Positions 41,564 through 49,707 of a stretch of 64,000 bases of DNA are shown here, piece after piece (positions within the stretch are counted from its first letter, which is position 1; each line of letters begins with the position of its first letter). The position numbers were made by a program, and so were the translations under genes. The stretch comes from Psychromarinibacter halotolerans (GTDB taxonomy: Bacteria > Pseudomonadota > Alphaproteobacteria > Rhodobacterales > Rhodobacteraceae), in assembly GCF_029168315.1 (NCBI RefSeq), contig NZ_JARGYD010000002.1:434001-498000 (forward strand), in the 5' to 3' direction. The notes under the pieces were generated by a model. It was not told the DNA's origin. It ran no database searches and was given only the letters and a program-made list of their open reading frames with translations.

Positions 41564-42853
41564 TCAGCGTTTCAGGTTGTTGATTTCCTGCAGCATCTCG
41601 TCCGAGGTGCTGATGATCTTCGCGTTCGACGAATACGCGCGCTGGACCTGGATCAGGTCGGTCATTTCCTGCGCGATGTCGACGTTGGACGCCTCGGTCG
41701 CGCCGGATTGGATCGACCCGGCGCCGGACCCCGCCACGTTCATCACCGTGCTGCCTGAAGCCAGCGTCAGCGAATAGGCGTTGCCGGTCTCTGCCTCCAG
41801 ACCGGCGGGCGCGTCCACCGTGGCGACCGGGATCTGGTACAGCGACAGCCGCTTGCCATTCTCGAACACGCCGACAAGGTTGCCCTGCTCGTCGATCTCG
41901 GTCTTTTCCAGCGCCGCGGTCGACGTGCCATCGACAGTGATCCGCTGCGGTTCATAGTCGCCGTCGAACTGGGTGATGCCGTCATAGGTTCCGACCCCGC
42001 CCAGCGCGATGTCCAGCACCTGCGGGACGGCGGCGTTGTCGATCGTCAGGGTCATGTTGCCGTCGGCGTCCACCGCGAAGGCGGCAGGCGCGACCAGACC
42101 CGCGTCGGGCGTGCCGACATAGGTCAGCGGCGACCCGGCGGTCGGCCCCGAGTCGGCGAAGGTGACGTCGACGGTTCCATAGACCGTGCCGTCATCGCCG
42201 GTGACTTCCATGCTCCACAGGTTGTCCACCGTGTCCGACGGCGTCCAGCTGAAGGTCAGACCCTCCTGCGCGCCCAGCGCGTTGTAGTAGGTCATGCTGG
42301 AAATGAACGGGTCCTGCGCGACGCCGGTGCCGGTCAGGCTGGACGGCAGGTTGCCCGCAATCGTGCTTTCGGTCGACGGCTCGGCGGTCAGCGACGCGAT
42401 CTTGGTGTTTACCGCGTCCAGCGACCCGAACCCGTTGCGGTCGACCCCGGCGATGCTGCCATCGTCGTCGTAACCGTAACCGGCAAGGTAGTACCCGGCC
42501 GAGTTCACCATGTACCCGTCCTTGTCGACCTCGAAAGACCCGGCACGGGTAAGAAAGAAGTTGGATTCGTCGGTGTTCAGCGGATCCTTCATCACCACGA
42601 AGAACCCGTCGCCGTCGATGGCAAGATCGGTGGCAGAGCTGGTGCCGATGATGGCGCCGCCGCGCTCGATGTCCGTCCGGTCGACGCCGCGCACCGAGGC
42701 CGAGTCGCCCACGACCTGCGTCACCATCTGGGTGAAGCTGCGTTTGTACCCGATGGTGCCCGAGTTCGCGATGTTCTCCGAGATCCGGCCAACCGCCTGG
42801 GAGTTCGTCCTGAGACCCGCGACGCCGGCCTGCATTGCATTCTGAATGGCCAT
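41564..42853 (-). CDS. flgE: Flagellar hook protein FlgE
   Basis: 429-aa hook subunit. The N-terminal AGLRTNSQAVGRISENIANS, the DLAIDGDGFFVV motif, the FlgE D2-type beta region, and the C-terminal QEMTDLIQVQRAYSSNAKII confirm it. The preceding 587-aa gene on the same strand ends 51 bp upstream, so co-transcription is possible. Confidence 0.96.
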   Translation of the reverse strand: MAIQNAMQAGVAGLRTNSQAVGRISENIANSGTIGYKRSFTQMVTQVVGDSASVRGVDRTDIERGGAIIGTSSATDLAIDGDGFFVVMKDPLNTDESNFFLTRAGSFEVDKDGYMVNSAGYYLAGYGYDDDGSIAGVDRNGFGSLDAVNTKIASLTAEPSTESTIAGNLPSSLTGTGVAQDPFISSMTYYNALGAQEGLTFSWTPSDTVDNLWSMEVTGDDGTVYGTVDVTFADSGPTAGSPLTYVGTPDAGLVAPAAFAVDADGNMTLTIDNAAVPQVLDIALGGVGTYDGITQFDGDYEPQRITVDGTSTAALEKTEIDEQGNLVGVFENGKRLSLYQIPVATVDAPAGLEAETGNAYSLTLASGSTVMNVAGSGAGSIQSGATEASNVDIAQEMTDLIQVQRAYSSNAKIISTSDEMLQEINNLKR

Positions 42854-42904
42854 TTCTGTCTTTCCCTTTCGGCTCGTTCTGGCGGACCTCGGTCTGCCGG
42901 TTTC

Positions 42905-44668
42905 TTACTGTCCCGTGTCTTCAGCGTTCATCAGGTCGGTGACCGCGCTAAGCGTGTCGCCCGCCTGTTCCAGCGTGTTCTGTGCCGACTCGACCGACAG
43001 CGGCGAGACGACAGGCGCTTTCGCCACACGCGCCGCCGCAAGCCGCAGCAGCAGCTCTCGGCGTTCCTCTGGCAGCACCCGCATAAAGGCTGCGGAGTCG
43101 GCATCACCCAGCTCGGCGGCCAGCCGCGCGGCGTTGATCCCGTCCACCAACGGCAGGATTCCCGCGCGCTGGAACTCGGTCAACGCAAGGGTGTCCATGT
43201 CGCGGGCAAGCGCCTCGCGCGCGACTTCAAGCGACACGCCCGGAGCCGTGGCGGTGATCCGTTCAAGACTGCCGGTCACAACCATTTCAATTTTCGCAAA
43301 TTCGGGATCAAGAGACGCATCCATCTGCACCGGACGCTGCGCAATGATCGACACTGCGGCGGCCGGATTGCTTTCGCGCATCAGGCGTTTCGACTGTTCC
43401 AGAACCAGCCGGTCCAGCAGCGCAGGCGGCAGCGCACGGCGGTCGGGCGCCAGCAGGCTGTCCCAGATATCGGCATACTCTGCCTGTGCGGCCAGCGTCA
43501 GGCCCTCGCGGTCGAACTGCGCGGCCAGCGCACCGCGCACCACGGCGCGTTCGACGTGGCGGCTCATGTAGGGTTCGATGTGGCGCACGATGGGCAGCGT
43601 GCGGCCCAGCGGCAGCGCATCGCTTCCGATCGCGTCGGACAGGTGCGTCAGGATCACCGCGATCCGTTCGGCGGCCAGATCCGCCTCGCGCGTGCCGGGG
43701 TGGTCCTCTTCGATGAAGGACATCGTGATGATCGCGGTTTCAAGGTCGCCCAATTCCTCGGCCACCTGCGCAAGCCGGGTCAGCAGCGCCAGCGCAAGAT
43801 CGTCGCCGCGCCATTGGCGGATGCCGTCGACCAGCAGGTCGCGCACGTGTTCCCGGATCGACTGGCCGGGGTCTTCCAGCGCAAGGTCGGCCAGCGCCAA
43901 TCGTGCCTCGGCGGCGGCCCGGTCACGCGATTCGGCAGCCCAGGCGTACAGGTCGAACGCGGTCTGCCGATCACCTTCAGCCTGCGCAAGGCGGCCCCGC
44001 ATCAGCAACATGCGCGGGCTGCCGGGCAAATCGGTGCGCACCCGCGCCACGTCCAGCACGTCGCGCGCCAGTCGATAGTCGCTTACGCTAAGCGCGGCAT
44101 CGAACAGGATCGGCACGATCCGCGCCACCACCGGACCGCTGTGGCGCTCGTGCGCGACAAGCGCCTGAAGGATGCGGCTTGCGTCGACCTCTGCGCCGTT
44201 GTGGATCTCGGCCACGATCGGCCAGACAAGGTCGTTCTGCCAGCTGTCCGGGAACGCCACGGTCTCTGGCTGCATCCCGGGCTGCGACAGCAGCGCCAGC
44301 ATCGCGCGATAGGCCTGAATACGGTCGGCCAGCTCTCCTCTCGCCTCCAGCGCGTTGGCGGCGAAATCGACATAGGATAGCGCCTCGGGCAGCATCATCC
44401 ACGAGATGAGGAACTGCGCGTGATCCAAGGCGGCACGGGCGCGGGCCCCGGGAAGCGCATCGACAAAGGCCTGTTCGGATGCCGCGCGGGCGGCAGAGAA
44501 GTCGGTGCCGCCGGATCGTGTGACGGCGGGCCCCGCGAAAAGCGGCAAAGGCGAATCGGTCGATTCCGCGTGTGCCGGTCCGCAGACCAGTGTTGCCGAC
44601 ATCAGGGCCACACCGCCGAGAAGGCAGCGTGCGCGCAGTGAAACAAGGGATAGGCCGATCTTCGTCAC
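42905..44668 (-). CDS. Exported helical-repeat (TPR-like) protein of unknown function
   Basis: 587-aa protein (601 if the ATG at 44710 is used). The GTG at 44668 is preferred because GAAGG lies upstream and the 44710 ATG has no ribosome site and falls on the TGCGAAAA element. A signal peptide ends at CGPAHA-E. The mature chain is a long series of Ala/Leu-rich helices in TPR-like pairs (LLMRGRLAQAEGDRQTAFDL; LTRLAQVAEELGDLETAII), with no catalytic motif. Placed ahead of flgE-flgK-flgL, it is probably a periplasmic scaffold or assembly factor. A sense-strand motif copy lies at 43291-43298. Confidence 0.72.
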   Translation of the reverse strand: MTKIGLSLVSLRARCLLGGVALMSATLVCGPAHAESTDSPLPLFAGPAVTRSGGTDFSAARAASEQAFVDALPGARARAALDHAQFLISWMMLPEALSYVDFAANALEARGELADRIQAYRAMLALLSQPGMQPETVAFPDSWQNDLVWPIVAEIHNGAEVDASRILQALVAHERHSGPVVARIVPILFDAALSVSDYRLARDVLDVARVRTDLPGSPRMLLMRGRLAQAEGDRQTAFDLYAWAAESRDRAAAEARLALADLALEDPGQSIREHVRDLLVDGIRQWRGDDLALALLTRLAQVAEELGDLETAIITMSFIEEDHPGTREADLAAERIAVILTHLSDAIGSDALPLGRTLPIVRHIEPYMSRHVERAVVRGALAAQFDREGLTLAAQAEYADIWDSLLAPDRRALPPALLDRLVLEQSKRLMRESNPAAAVSIIAQRPVQMDASLDPEFAKIEMVVTGSLERITATAPGVSLEVAREALARDMDTLALTEFQRAGILPLVDGINAARLAAELGDADSAAFMRVLPEERRELLLRLAAARVAKAPVVSPLSVESAQNTLEQAGDTLSAVTDLMNAEDTGQ

Positions 44669-44700
44669 GGTATTCCATGCCTTCGCAGGTCGATGTTCAG

Positions 44701-44729
44701 TTTTTCGCATTTCAGGGCTATGCGAAAAA
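44701..44729. promoter_or_regulatory. Perfect inverted repeat of the TGCGAAAA element, flgF divergent region
   Basis: TTTTTCGCAT (44701-44710), 9-nt spacer, ATGCGAAAAA (44720-44729): a perfect 10-bp inverted repeat. One arm reads toward the 587-aa gene (33 nt before its GTG), the other toward flgF (99 nt before its ATG). Confidence 0.65.
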
Positions 44730-44827
44730 TCAAGATCATGTATAGTCCACGTCATCGGCTTTGATCAACACAAATCAACCAGCCGTTGCAAAGGACCGGA
44801 TGGGACAGCCGGCAGGACGGGACAGAT

Positions 44828-45568
44828 ATGGACAATATCGGATACCTCGCGATTTCACGGGCGGCGATGCTGCAGCGCGCAACGGACGTGACCGCGAACA
44901 ACATCGCGAACGCCAACACCTATGGCTTCCGTGCCTCGAACTCGGTTTTCGAAAGCATGATCTACCAGACCGACTCGAAGACCGACATGCGGGACATGGC
45001 CTATGCCATCGACCGGGGCACCTATGCCGACCTGTCGGAAGGCGCGCTTTTGCAGACCTCGAATCCACTGGACGTTGCACTGGTCGGGGATGGCTGGTTC
45101 GGGTTCATGACCGCCAATGGCCAGACCGCGCTGGGCCGTGGCGGCAGTTTTACCCTGTCTCCGCAGGGGGATCTGGTTACCGTCGCGGGTGATTTCGTGC
45201 TGGACGAGGGCGGCGCGCCGATCAACATCCCGCCCGGATCCGGCAATATCGAGATCGGCCGCGATGGCACGATCACCGACGAGGCCGGCGAACGGATCGC
45301 GCGGATCGGTGTATTCGCGGCGAATGACGTCGGCAACTGGCACCAGCTTGGCGGCTCTATGATGGCCCCGCGCGACGGTGCCGTCGACCTGATGCCGGTG
45401 CTGGACCCCAACATGGCGCAGGGCTTCGTCGAACAGTCGAACGTGAACCCGATCCGCGAGATGACGCGGCTGATCGAATTTCAGCGCCAGTACGAAAGCG
45501 CCATGAACCTTGCGTCCGCCACCGACGAGCTTCGCAAGACGACGCTTGGACGGCTGGCCCCCGAATGA
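44828..45568 (+). CDS. flgF: Flagellar basal-body rod protein FlgF
   Basis: 246-aa proximal rod protein. ATG at 44828 (MDNIGYLAISRAAMLQRATD). Rod signature TANNIANANTYGFRAS, middle VALVGDGWFGFMTANGQTAL, C-terminal QSNVNPIREMTRLIEFQRQY. First gene of flgF-flgG-flgA-flgH-orf. Confidence 0.96.
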   Translation: MDNIGYLAISRAAMLQRATDVTANNIANANTYGFRASNSVFESMIYQTDSKTDMRDMAYAIDRGTYADLSEGALLQTSNPLDVALVGDGWFGFMTANGQTALGRGGSFTLSPQGDLVTVAGDFVLDEGGAPINIPPGSGNIEIGRDGTITDEAGERIARIGVFAANDVGNWHQLGGSMMAPRDGAVDLMPVLDPNMAQGFVEQSNVNPIREMTRLIEFQRQYESAMNLASATDELRKTTLGRLAPE

Positions 45569-45587
45569 TGCTTTTCGCTTCATGATT

Positions 45588-45595
45588 TGCGAAAA
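45588..45595 (+). promoter_or_regulatory. TGCGAAAA element upstream of flgG
   Basis: TTTGCGAAAAAGTATAAAGG, 18 nt before the flgG ATG, overlapping the region just before AAGGAGAG. The extended match TGCGAAAAAGTATAAA recurs at the upstream motA site. Confidence 0.55.
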
Positions 45596-45613
45596 AGTAT
45601 AAAGGAGAGATTG

Positions 45614-46396
45614 ATGAAGACCCTTGGTATCGCCGCCACCGGAATGCAGGCCCAACAGGTCAACGTGGACGTCATCGCCAACAACATCGCCAACGCGAAC
45701 ACGACCGGCTTCAAGGTCGGGCGCGCGGTGTTTCAGGACCTGATCTACCAGACCATGCAGCGCGAAGGCGCCGCGAACCCCGACGGCACGGTGCGCCCTG
45801 TCGGCGTGGACATCGGGCTTGGCGTGCAGGCCGCTGGCGTCGTTCGGCTGAACACGCAAGGCGGGATGCTGCAAACCGACAACCAGCTGGACCTTGCGAT
45901 CGAGGGCGACGGCTATCTGATCGTCACCCGTCCCGACGGGACCGAAGCCTACACCCGCGCCGGCAGCCTGATGCTGTCCCCCGAGGGCGAGATCGTCACG
46001 CTGGACGGCAACCTGATCGAACCCGCGATGGTGGTCCCCGAGAACACCACCGACGTCGAGATCACGCCCGACGGCCTTGTGCTGGCCTACACGCCGGACG
46101 CCATCGAGCCGGAAGAGATCGGGCAGCTGACGCTTGCGACCTTCATCAACGACGCCGGCCTGAAGCCCATCGGGAACAACCTGCTGCTGGAAACCGTGGC
46201 CTCTGGCGAACCTTTCATCGGTAACCCCGGCGAGGAAGCGGTCGGCATCGTGCGGCAGGGCTTTCTCGAAGGGTCGAACGTCGACCCGATCAAGCAAATG
46301 ACCGATCTGATCACCGCCCAGCGCACCTATGAAATGGGCGCCAAGGCCCTGAAGGCCGCGGACGAGATGATGCAGACCGCCAACCAGATCCGCTGA
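45614..46396 (+). CDS. flgG: Flagellar distal rod protein FlgG
   Basis: 260-aa distal rod protein. ATG at 45614 after AAGGAGAG. MKTLGIAATGMQAQQVNVDV, IANNIANANTTGFK, DLAIEGDGYLIVTRPDGTEA and the C-terminal MTDLITAQRTYEMGAKALK are family landmarks. Length matches FlgG exactly. flgA follows after 2 bp. Confidence 0.97.
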   Translation: MKTLGIAATGMQAQQVNVDVIANNIANANTTGFKVGRAVFQDLIYQTMQREGAANPDGTVRPVGVDIGLGVQAAGVVRLNTQGGMLQTDNQLDLAIEGDGYLIVTRPDGTEAYTRAGSLMLSPEGEIVTLDGNLIEPAMVVPENTTDVEITPDGLVLAYTPDAIEPEEIGQLTLATFINDAGLKPIGNNLLLETVASGEPFIGNPGEEAVGIVRQGFLEGSNVDPIKQMTDLITAQRTYEMGAKALKAADEMMQTANQIR

Positions 46397-46398
46397 TC

Positions 46399-47091
46399 AT
46401 GATGGCGCTGCGTCTTCGAACCGCCCTTGCCGCGCTGGCCCTGTTCGCCGCCAGTCCCGCGCTGGCCGTCACCGACATCGTCGAGGGCGCGCCCGTTTCG
46501 GTTCTTGTGGAAGAGGAACTGCTGTCCTCGGACGAACGCGAGATTCCGGCTGACGGAAAGATCGAACTGCGTCTGCCCGAAGGCTTGCCGGAAACCGCGC
46601 TGCGGCTGGAGGATTTCAGCTTCGATCCACGGTCCGGCCTGTTCGCCGCCCGTGTCATCGGCGTCGACGGCCTGACCCTGACCTTCCGGGGACAGGCGAT
46701 GGTGACGGTGCCGACCTACGTGCCGCGCCGTCGTATCCCGGCCGGTACGAAGCTGACGGAACAGGACTTCCGCCTTGTTCATATGAACGCGGTCGCGATG
46801 CCCGCCGGTGCGGTGCGGCATCCCGAGGACATCCTCGGCATGGAATCGCGCCGCGTGCTGTTGCAGGACCGACCGATCCTGGCCGGGTCGATTTCAGAGC
46901 CGCGCGTCGTCACGCGAGGCGAGAAGGTGACCATCATCCTGTCGAACGGCGGTCTGGACCTAAGCGCGCCCGGCAAGGCGCTGGAAGACGGCGCACGCGG
47001 CGACGACGTGCGCGTTGTGAACCTTGGGTCCCATGTCACGCTGTCCGCCACCGTCATCGGCGAAGGCGTCGTGCAGGTGGCCGTTCAATGA
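46399..47091 (+). CDS. flgA: Flagellar P-ring assembly chaperone FlgA
   Basis: 230-aa periplasmic chaperone for FlgI. Signal peptide MMALRLRTALAALALFAASP (cleavage near ALA-V). The C-terminal SAF-type domain is visible (VPRRRIPAGTKLTEQDFRL; GMESRRVLLQDRPILAGSI; ARGDDVRVVNLGSHVTLSAT). Confidence 0.93.
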   Translation: MMALRLRTALAALALFAASPALAVTDIVEGAPVSVLVEEELLSSDEREIPADGKIELRLPEGLPETALRLEDFSFDPRSGLFAARVIGVDGLTLTFRGQAMVTVPTYVPRRRIPAGTKLTEQDFRLVHMNAVAMPAGAVRHPEDILGMESRRVLLQDRPILAGSISEPRVVTRGEKVTIILSNGGLDLSAPGKALEDGARGDDVRVVNLGSHVTLSATVIGEGVVQVAVQ

Positions 47092-47140
47092 AAATAGTCC
47101 CGAAACCGGGGTCCCGCCCTTCAACTGCGTCCGCAAGTAC

Positions 47141-47148
47141 TGCGAAAA
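47141..47148 (+). promoter_or_regulatory. TGCGAAAA element upstream of flgH
   Basis: ACTGCGAAAAATTGAGAG, 14 nt before the flgH ATG and directly ahead of GAGAGAA, inside the flgF-flgH gene run. This is very close for a promoter. Confidence 0.5.
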
Positions 47149-47162
47149 ATTGAGAGAATCTC

Positions 47163-47930
47163 ATGCGTATGAAATCCCCCAAACCCGCCATGACCCTGAC
47201 GCTGGCCGCGTTTACGCTGAGCGCCTGTGCCGCCTACAAGGAACACCGCGACCCCGAGCTGACCTCGATCACGCTGGACGAGACCACGATGCCCGAGGTG
47301 AACACGGTCTACGTGCCGCAGCCGGAACCGGAACCCGTGCGGATGCCGTCCAGGGCCGAGGCGACCTCGCTGTGGCGCACCGGCTCGACCGGGTTCTTCG
47401 GCGACCATCGCGCGTCGCGGGTCGGTGACATCCTGACGGTGACCATCGACATCGACGACGAGGCCGAGCTTGAAAACGAATCCCGCCGGTCGCGGTCGTC
47501 CGGCAACGAGATCGACGGGTCGACCTTCCTTGGCTACGAAAGCAAGCTGGACGCGATCCTGCCGGGCATCAACGCAGACGACCTGCCGTCGGGCTCGTTG
47601 ATCGACCTGTCCGGGCAAAGCAATTCGCGCGGTGCGGGCAGCATCGCCCGGAACGAGAAGATCAAGCTGAAGGTCGCCGTGATGATCATCCGGCGTCTGG
47701 ACAACGGCAACCTCGTGATTGCCGGCCGGCAAGAGGTGAAGGTGAACAGCGAACTGCGGGAACTGCGGGTCGCGGGCATCATCCGCCCGGTCGACGTCGA
47801 CATGACCAACGCCATTCCTTACGAGAAGATCGCCGAAGCGCGGATCAGCTATGGCGGCAAGGGCCAGCTGACCCGGGTCCAGACCCCCCGCTATGGCGAG
47901 GATATGCTGGACGTTGTGCTGCCGTACTGA
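47163..47930 (+). CDS. flgH: Flagellar L-ring protein FlgH
   Basis: 255-aa outer-membrane lipoprotein forming the L ring. The lipobox LSAC follows a 20-residue signal. Landmarks: FFGDHRASRVGDILTVTIDI, then RNEKIKLKVAVMIIRRLDNG, NLVIAGRQEVKVNSELREL, and IRPVDVDMTNAIPYEKIAEA ending ISYGGKGQL. It follows flgA by 71 bp. Confidence 0.96.
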   Translation: MRMKSPKPAMTLTLAAFTLSACAAYKEHRDPELTSITLDETTMPEVNTVYVPQPEPEPVRMPSRAEATSLWRTGSTGFFGDHRASRVGDILTVTIDIDDEAELENESRRSRSSGNEIDGSTFLGYESKLDAILPGINADDLPSGSLIDLSGQSNSRGAGSIARNEKIKLKVAVMIIRRLDNGNLVIAGRQEVKVNSELRELRVAGIIRPVDVDMTNAIPYEKIAEARISYGGKGQLTRVQTPRYGEDMLDVVLPY

Positions 47931-47936
47931 TCCACG

Positions 47937-48386
47937 ATGAGCCGTCCAGACGATAAGACATCCGGGCTTCTGCGACGTCCGACCAAGCGCACTGCGGTCG
48001 TTGGTGTGCTGTTGCTGGCCTGTGCCGGGGGCGGCTTTGCCCTTGGCCAGTCCGCGGGCCGGACCTTGTTCCCCACCCCCGCGCCGGATCGAGAGGTTCC
48101 GACCACCTCGATCCTGCTGGAAGCGATCACAGTGAACATTCCCGGTCGCGGCACGATGACCTTCAACGCACGCGTCGCGGTCCGGAACGACGGGTCCGAC
48201 GTCGACGGCAAGGCGCTGCGCGATGCCGCGTTGATGCTGGCCACGACTGCGGGGGCGATGCCGATCGTGCGTCAAAGCCCCAAGGTCATCCCCGCGATGG
48301 CCAGCGCGGTCAGCACAATCGCCCCCGGCCACGGGTTCGAGACCATCGAACTGGAAGACGCCGCCCTGTTCGCGACCGGCATCTGA
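47937..48386 (+). CDS. FliL-like small membrane protein (tentative)
   Basis: 149-aa protein with one membrane helix (about residues 19-38, AVVGVLLLACAGGGFALG) and a periplasmic domain: ILLEAITVNIPGRGTMTFNA then RVAVRNDGSDVDGKALRDAA. Topology and the opening of the domain recall FliL, but similarity is weak and it is distinct from the FliL at 26.6 kb. Located 6 bp after flgH at the end of the flgF unit. It could be a stator-associated or L-ring-associated accessory. Confidence 0.55.
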   Translation: MSRPDDKTSGLLRRPTKRTAVVGVLLLACAGGGFALGQSAGRTLFPTPAPDREVPTTSILLEAITVNIPGRGTMTFNARVAVRNDGSDVDGKALRDAALMLATTAGAMPIVRQSPKVIPAMASAVSTIAPGHGFETIELEDAALFATGI

Positions 48387-48439
48387 CCGGATCGCACAGG
48401 CGGCGCGCCCACCTCTATATACATTGACGCAAAGATTTA

Positions 48440-48465
48440 CCCGGGCCGCACAATGCGGGCCCGGG
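48440..48465. other. Hairpin between flgH unit and motB
   Basis: CCCGGGCCGCA (48440-48450), loop CAA, TGCGGGCCCGGG, with a one-base bulge and no T-run. It probably marks the boundary of the convergent units. Confidence 0.45.
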
Positions 48466-48531
48466 CAACGCGTGACTGGTGCGCGGCGCGTATCAGTCCG
48501 GTCGGTTGACTCGCTGGCTCAGTTCGATGGG

Positions 48532-49449
48532 TCAGTTGGATTCCGGGATCTCGGCATTGCCGGGCACGCGCAGCGCGATGGTGACCCGGCGATTGCGGGC
48601 GTCCGTGGGATCGTCGACCACCAGCGGGTCCATCGCCGCCATGCCGGTTACGCTTTTGATCCGCCCGACCGCCACGCCCTCTTCCAACAGCAGGCGCCGC
48701 GTCGCGTTGGCGCGGTCGGCGGACAACTCCCAGTTGCCGTACTCGGTGCCATCGCGGAACGGATGCGCGTCCGTGTGACCCGTAATGGTGATATCCAGCG
48801 GCAGATCCACGATCGCGGGCACGACCTCGGCCAGGATCAGGCGCAGTTCCTCGCTGGGATCGGCACTGCCGGTGGGGAACATCGGATGCTCGCCAAGGTC
48901 GACGATCTCGACGGTCATGCCATCATCAAGCACCGTCACCTGAAGGTTCTGCGCCAGTTCCGCCAGTTCCATTTTTTCCGCGAAGGTCTCTTGGATCTGG
49001 TCCAGCGCGTCTGCCAACTGATCCGACAGCATCGTCGTCGGCTCGGGCACGCGGGGCTCTTCGGTCGATCCGTTGTCCAGCTCCAGCCACGGGTTCACCG
49101 CCCCGGTCCGCGTCTCGGACACATCGGCCTTCTGCTGACCTTCCTCGTCCGGCCCTTTCGGCATGGATTCGGCATCAGGCGCAGGCTCGCTTTCCGGGGC
49201 CTTCATCGCGTCGATCACAACGCCCAGACCGCTGATCTCGACCAGCGGCACCTCGGACGGCGTGAAATACTCGGCAAGGCCGCGCAGCTGTTCCTCGTCC
49301 GATCCGGACAGAATCCAAAGCAACAGGAAGAACGCCATCAGGGCCGTCATGAAATCGGCATAGGCAACCTTCCAGTTGCCGCCGTGATGGCCCTTGGTCA
49401 CCTTCTTGGGGCGCTTGATGACGACGTGCGGTTCATTCTTCAGGTACAT
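48532..49449 (-). CDS. motB: Flagellar stator protein MotB
   Basis: 305-aa stator subunit from the ATG at 49449 (MYLKNEPHVVIKRPKK). The single membrane helix carries the proton-binding Asp (YADFMTALMAFFLLLWILSG, D about residue 32). The C-terminal OmpA-like peptidoglycan-binding domain is complete (DITITGHTDAHPFRDG; NWELSADRANATRRLL). The in-frame extension to 49542 lies in the promoter region and is rejected. It is a monocistronic gene convergent with the flgF unit. Confidence 0.96.
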   Translation of the reverse strand: MYLKNEPHVVIKRPKKVTKGHHGGNWKVAYADFMTALMAFFLLLWILSGSDEEQLRGLAEYFTPSEVPLVEISGLGVVIDAMKAPESEPAPDAESMPKGPDEEGQQKADVSETRTGAVNPWLELDNGSTEEPRVPEPTTMLSDQLADALDQIQETFAEKMELAELAQNLQVTVLDDGMTVEIVDLGEHPMFPTGSADPSEELRLILAEVVPAIVDLPLDITITGHTDAHPFRDGTEYGNWELSADRANATRRLLLEEGVAVGRIKSVTGMAAMDPLVVDDPTDARNRRVTIALRVPGNAEIPESN

Positions 49450-49528
49450 GTTACTCAGACTTTCCGGGTTCGGACCGACGCGGCCGGACTCAATCGTGAC
49501 GACTTCCTCAACCTTAGCACGACGAACT

Positions 49529-49536
49529 TGCGAAAA
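49529..49536 (+). promoter_or_regulatory. TGCGAAAA element upstream of sigma-like gene
   Basis: CTTGCGAAAAAAGCAAAAC, 171 nt before the sigma-like gene start and 79 bp upstream of motB, toward which it reads backwards. A TTAAC half-site follows at 49556-49560. Confidence 0.45.
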
Positions 49537-49707
49537 AAGCAAAACTTGGCAATTATTAACGCATGAGCCGCGGAATCAGGAAAATAAAGGTGATCTTGGT
49601 GGCAAATGCCAAAAGCCTGCTCAGCCAAAGACTCGGGCACATGGGCAAGCGCCACCCGGAACCTTGGACCATCCTGCCCGTTGGCGCCGATTGTTTCGGG
49701 GATGCAG

